Program-made: the position numbers and the translations under genes
Notes under the pieces: model-generated
What the model saw: the letters and a program-made list of their open reading frames with translations, nothing else
The model's database searches: none
Told to the model about the DNA's origin: nothing
NCBI GenBank assembly: GCA_009792885.1
Contig: WMCF01000009.1
Location: forward strand, 499,478-563,477
DNA length: 64,000 nucleotides
From: Eremophila alpestris peregrina
Lineage: Eukaryota > Chordata > Aves > Passeriformes > Alaudidae
Reading direction: 5' to 3'
Part shown: piece by piece, positions 60,857 through 64,000 of the stretch
Numbering within the stretch: the stretch's first letter is position 1
How the letters are laid out: each line of letters begins with the position of its first letter

Positions 60857-61628
60857 GTGATTAAACCAACAAATTTCTTGAAAGATCTTTTCCAATGACA
60901 AATGATCTGTGTTTTCATTGAACTTTAAAGAGATTATTTCTCTTTCAGGTTTTTGTAGGAAAAGATTTTAGAGAGGCCATGTCGAGCCATCCAACTTGAG
61001 CATTGAGTCACACTTGGTTAGGAAAGCATGGCTCATTGAGGAGACAAATTGCTAAGGCTTGTCATGCATAAGTGCATTGATTTGGGGGGGAAATGAGAAT
61101 GTCCATTTGACTTAATGTTATGTTTGCTTTGGTGTGATTTCACTAATTTCCAGCAATGTCCCCATGACTGCGCAAGTGTAGCATGTAGCAAAGAAGCTTC
61201 ACCCATGTTTTGAAGATTAGAAAATCTGGACTCTGAATGTGAGGATGTGGGGATAGGATGGAAGAAAAAAATGTGCATCTGGAAAGCTGGAATGCATCTT
61301 GAAAGATTTTTTTTAAGTTATATTTAATTGTGCAACCAGACTAGAAAAAATTTACCAACAACCTGTGAAAAAAAGAACCACCATTCTGAGGGGACTTATC
61401 AGGGCAAATTCAAAACAAAGGCACTTCCTATCCCTTAAAAATAAAAGAAAAAGAAAATAATAGTTCCTTTTAGGCAAAAAGACATAGGGAACACGAGGAC
61501 ACTGTTTTCTTACTAGATATATGTACCATCATACCATAGCTCTGGTTATGTGCTTAAACCCCATTGGGCTAAATAGCATGTAGAAGATTATTTGCCATGT
61601 GTTAACCCACCCCTTTGTCTTTTCACAG

Positions 61629-61768
61629 GAGAGGATCCAGACCTGTTCATTGATGAAGATATAAAGATCATAGCTGCAGGAGTTTGAAAAGAAGTCTGAG
61701 CCCTGGGCCTGATGGACATCAGAGAACACTTCTGGAGGTGATTCCTGAGAGTGTGGCTGCAGTAGAAA
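61629..61768 (+). pseudogene. DNAH11: DNAH11 AAA4 exon with four stops
   Basis: The acceptor CTTTTCACAG and donor GAAA|GTAAGG are good. The frame reads GEDPDLFIDEDIKIIAAGV, stop, KEV, stop, ALGLMDIREHFWR, stop, FLRVWLQ, stop, K. The family has [48 protein letters not shown]. The stops lie at 61685, 61697, 61739 and 61763; one codon is also missing near FLRV. The density of stops shows the frame has been free of selection for a long time. Confidence 0.96.
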
Positions 61769-64000
61769 GTAAGGCACATTTCAGAGGCAAAAGCAGTGAT
61801 GAGCTGATCAATAAAGCAGCACGTTTCAGTTATATCATAACCCAGCACATGTTGGCATACTTCTCTTGAAAGCTTACTTGATGTGTGGCACTGAATTTGT
61901 GTTACCCCTGCAATAACCTACCTGTGTGGAGGCTTGGTGCACACCAAATTTTACTCCTGGATCTGCCTGTTGACTTCCTGCCTGTTCATAGGAATCTCAC
62001 ATAGCTGCTCTGTGTCTTAGTTTCACTTCTTGGATGTGATGAGGCACTTCAGAGAGAAGGTGCTCATGAAGAGTTTGTGGTGCTGTTAATACCATTGTAA
62101 ATACTCTTCCTGATTATGCACGTAGTAATTCTCTATGTGTATTCAACTCTAAACCTTTGCATAAATTATTGAAATGTCACAAAAATGTTAATTCTTTCTA
62201 CTTTTTCTATGCCATATAAAACTGGAAACATTAGTGTCCATGTAGGTGTTTTCAGATTTAAAACTGTTTAGCAGTACACATAATATGATACCCTAATTGC
62301 AACAAGTGTCTCTCCTAAACTCTGTTTTAGAGACACTGTTTTGGAGGGAGACTAGTTCTCTCCTGAGAGCTGGAAAGCGGTAGCTGAGAAAACTGTTTTG
62401 GCAGTGGCATCCTTAGGAACTTTCAGGTTATGTAGGCTCCAATTCACACATCATCTGAAACATCCGTGTAGCTGATAGGAAAATGAGAAGACTGAAAACC
62501 ATTAACACAGAGAATGTTTTGAAAGGGATATATGCCTCATACTTTTTGTATTAAAATGTTTTACTTGATTGGGGATTAGGAGAGCCTTTCTATAGCAGAT
62601 TATTCCACAGTGGTCTTCTATGCAGGCTCTGTTTCTCAGTTTTCTGAGGTGTTTAACCACCACTGTTCTAAAGAGTATTCTGATTTGACTATGAGTTTTT
62701 ACCAAGTTCTTACACTTTATAACATACCACTTTCTTCCTTTTGGTCCCTCCTCTTCTCTTTTTCCAATCCTGCTTAAGTTTTGCTGAATTTCCCTCCTAA
62801 CTCTAATTTTGTTTCCATTACTTCTCCATTCCACAAATTTATTCTTCAACTTAAAGGCCAATTGAGACTTGTATACAATCCAGGGTGACATATTCTGTAT
62901 CATTTTCAATTCTACAGGCTTCAGTTACATGGTCAATAGTGGTGCTTACCTTCTGCATTTTTCTTTCTGACAGTGCTATTTGTCTCTGTTTCATTACTAT
63001 TGTGTTTGTATAATGTTTTAAGAAAGAACGGGAAAAATTATTTCTAATATCTCTCTTTATTTTCTCCTTTCACATTTTTACCCTCTATGTTTTCCTTACT
63101 CCCACAGTAATTTCTTCTTCCCTTTTCTTTAATTTCCTTTTTTTTTTCTTTTTAAGGGTTTTTTGATAGCCAGCTTTCAAACTCCTTTTACTTTGCAACA
63201 ATTTCACCAGTCTCCTACTGTGCAAATTAACACTTCTGGAGGCATGAACAGGAGATGTTGTATTCATGTTGCAGGGAAGCAAAGTAGTGACATTATAGTA
63301 CTGAAGGAGACATAAATTTCATGAGTTAACACACAGGTAGATATCTGTACTTTTAGTTAGTGCAGGGTGACCTATCACCTCATTTCCTTAGATCTGAAGA
63401 ATAAAAGACTAATATAATGTGAAAGAGAACAAAAGGGTGAATTTAGACAGTTTCACAATGTTAAAGCTCAGTGAAGTTATATAGTCTCATTTTTCTGTTT
63501 CATTTTAGGAAAATCAACATCCTACATTAAGCCACATTTTCTCTTGAGCTCACTTATAATCTTACATCCTGCAGTTCTGTTTATGCTGAGGAATCTGTAG
63601 CTCAGGAACCAAAACTACACAGTGCTGTTCTTTGAATCTCTCTAGTTTTGTGCTGGTTTTGTTTTGCTTGTTTTTAATCTGGTCATTGCATTTAATTCTG
63701 CTGTCAATGTCCTGAGGATATGTCGTGTGTGTAGGTGCAAATTTCAGTTGAAAGTATGTCAGGTGAAGACAATGGGTTGCACCATTATGGAATATGGGTC
63801 CACAACTGAAGCATATCTGAGGACAGATAAGCACCTGACAATGTCAAAAACTTTCATAACAAATGACGAAATAAATTATAAAGGAAGAACGATGCTCAAG
63901 CAAAGTTGATGAACACTGTAAATGTTAATGTGCTGATGGCACACACAGGATGCGACATTTCTGAAGCTCAGTGATTTACTTGGGTTCCAGAATTTTTTCC
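61769..64000. other. Downstream intron-like sequence, no confident exon
   Basis: The next family segment (ILCFSPVG...FPAIVNCTAIDWF) is not recognised; a faint ALCLS at about 62005-62020 is not enough. From about 62690 to 63190 the plus strand is notably pyrimidine-rich, which creates a 135-codon Lys/Arg-rich open frame on the minus strand (62502-62909). I do not recognise a family in it. Confidence 0.5.

Larger units (their letters stand above)
9088..61768 (+). pseudogene. DNAH11: DNAH11-like axonemal dynein heavy chain, unitary pseudogene (5' and central part)
   Basis: About 31 plus-strand fragments match, in order, an outer-arm beta-type axonemal dynein heavy chain from the N-terminal tail to AAA4. 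In working form this roughly 4,500-residue ATPase powers ciliary beating; human DNAH11 defects cause primary ciliary dyskinesia with laterality defects. Introns and many AG/GT sites remain, which excludes a processed copy. About 18 in-frame stops (several Trp to stop; several in positions compatible with CGA to TGA), at least twelve 1-2 base indels, a P-loop Gly to Asp change in AAA1 and several missing exon blocks show loss of function. Assignment to DNAH11 over DNAH9 or DNAH17 rests on paralog-typical residues in the linker, AAA1, AAA3 and AAA4. A decayed segmental duplicate with a live copy elsewhere is the alternative. Confidence 0.92.

Noticed and set aside
61990..62060. Possible next AAA4 exon (ALCLS resembling ILCFS) after a TTCATAG acceptor
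   Set aside because: Only four or five residues match and the rest has stops and no CTAIDWF landmark.
62502..62909. 135-codon Lys/Arg-rich minus-strand open frame
   Set aside because: It lies over a pyrimidine-rich plus-strand tract that avoids stop codons on the opposite strand. No known family or splice context was seen.

Overview
The window looks like avian nuclear DNA, probably from a neoavian or passerine bird. The grounds are AT-rich intronic sequence, several CR1 non-LTR retrotransposon remnants with the avian 3' tail (AGAATCATAGAAT in reverse), a fragment of an avian LTR-type repeat, one compact CpG island, and conventional GT/AG intron-exon structure. I find no intact protein-coding gene.

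The main content is one large, broken, plus-strand gene from about 9.1 kb to 61.8 kb. About 31 fragments, most with recognisable splice sites, match an axonemal dynein heavy chain in order from the N-terminal tail (DHC_N1) through the linker, AAA1, AAA2 and AAA3 into AAA4. The residues fit DNAH11 (outer-arm beta-type heavy chain) better than DNAH9 or DNAH17. Telling examples are FEQMVKQSS before ILK, GNAGVGKTVF in AAA3, GHVAVFAFNF followed by FHFQQQAF, and [17 protein letters not shown] in AAA4. The comparison was made from memory of vertebrate family members, not by a search. About 18 in-frame stops, at least a dozen frameshifts, a lost P-loop glycine in AAA1, degenerate splice sites and missing exon blocks show it cannot encode dynein. 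Because introns are kept it is not a retrocopy; it is best read as a decayed ancestral DNAH11 locus (unitary pseudogene) or, less likely, a decayed duplicate. It probably continues past the right edge, since the stalk, AAA5, AAA6 and C-terminal parts are not seen.

Layout: 1-2070 intergenic with a GATA/CATA microsatellite; 2080-2900 CpG island, a likely promoter with a possible short first exon; 2900-9087 intron-like sequence with one weak exon candidate; 9088-23231 tail exons; 23232-24641 a gap where most of the distal-tail and early-linker coding sequence (roughly 430 codons) is missing; 24642-35559 remaining linker exons; 37027-41650 AAA1; 43805-45823 AAA2; 45824-47750 lost exons and an LTR-like insertion; 47751-56332 AAA3 and the run into AAA4; 60733-61768 AAA4; 61769-64000 no confident exon. 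CR1 pieces lie at 13.8, 20.0, 21.0, 22.3 and 55.3 kb.

One item is technical: at 58945-58962 an 18-base match to the Tn5/Nextera mosaic end sits between two identical 59-base copies of local sequence. That is most simply an adapter-containing read built into the assembly.
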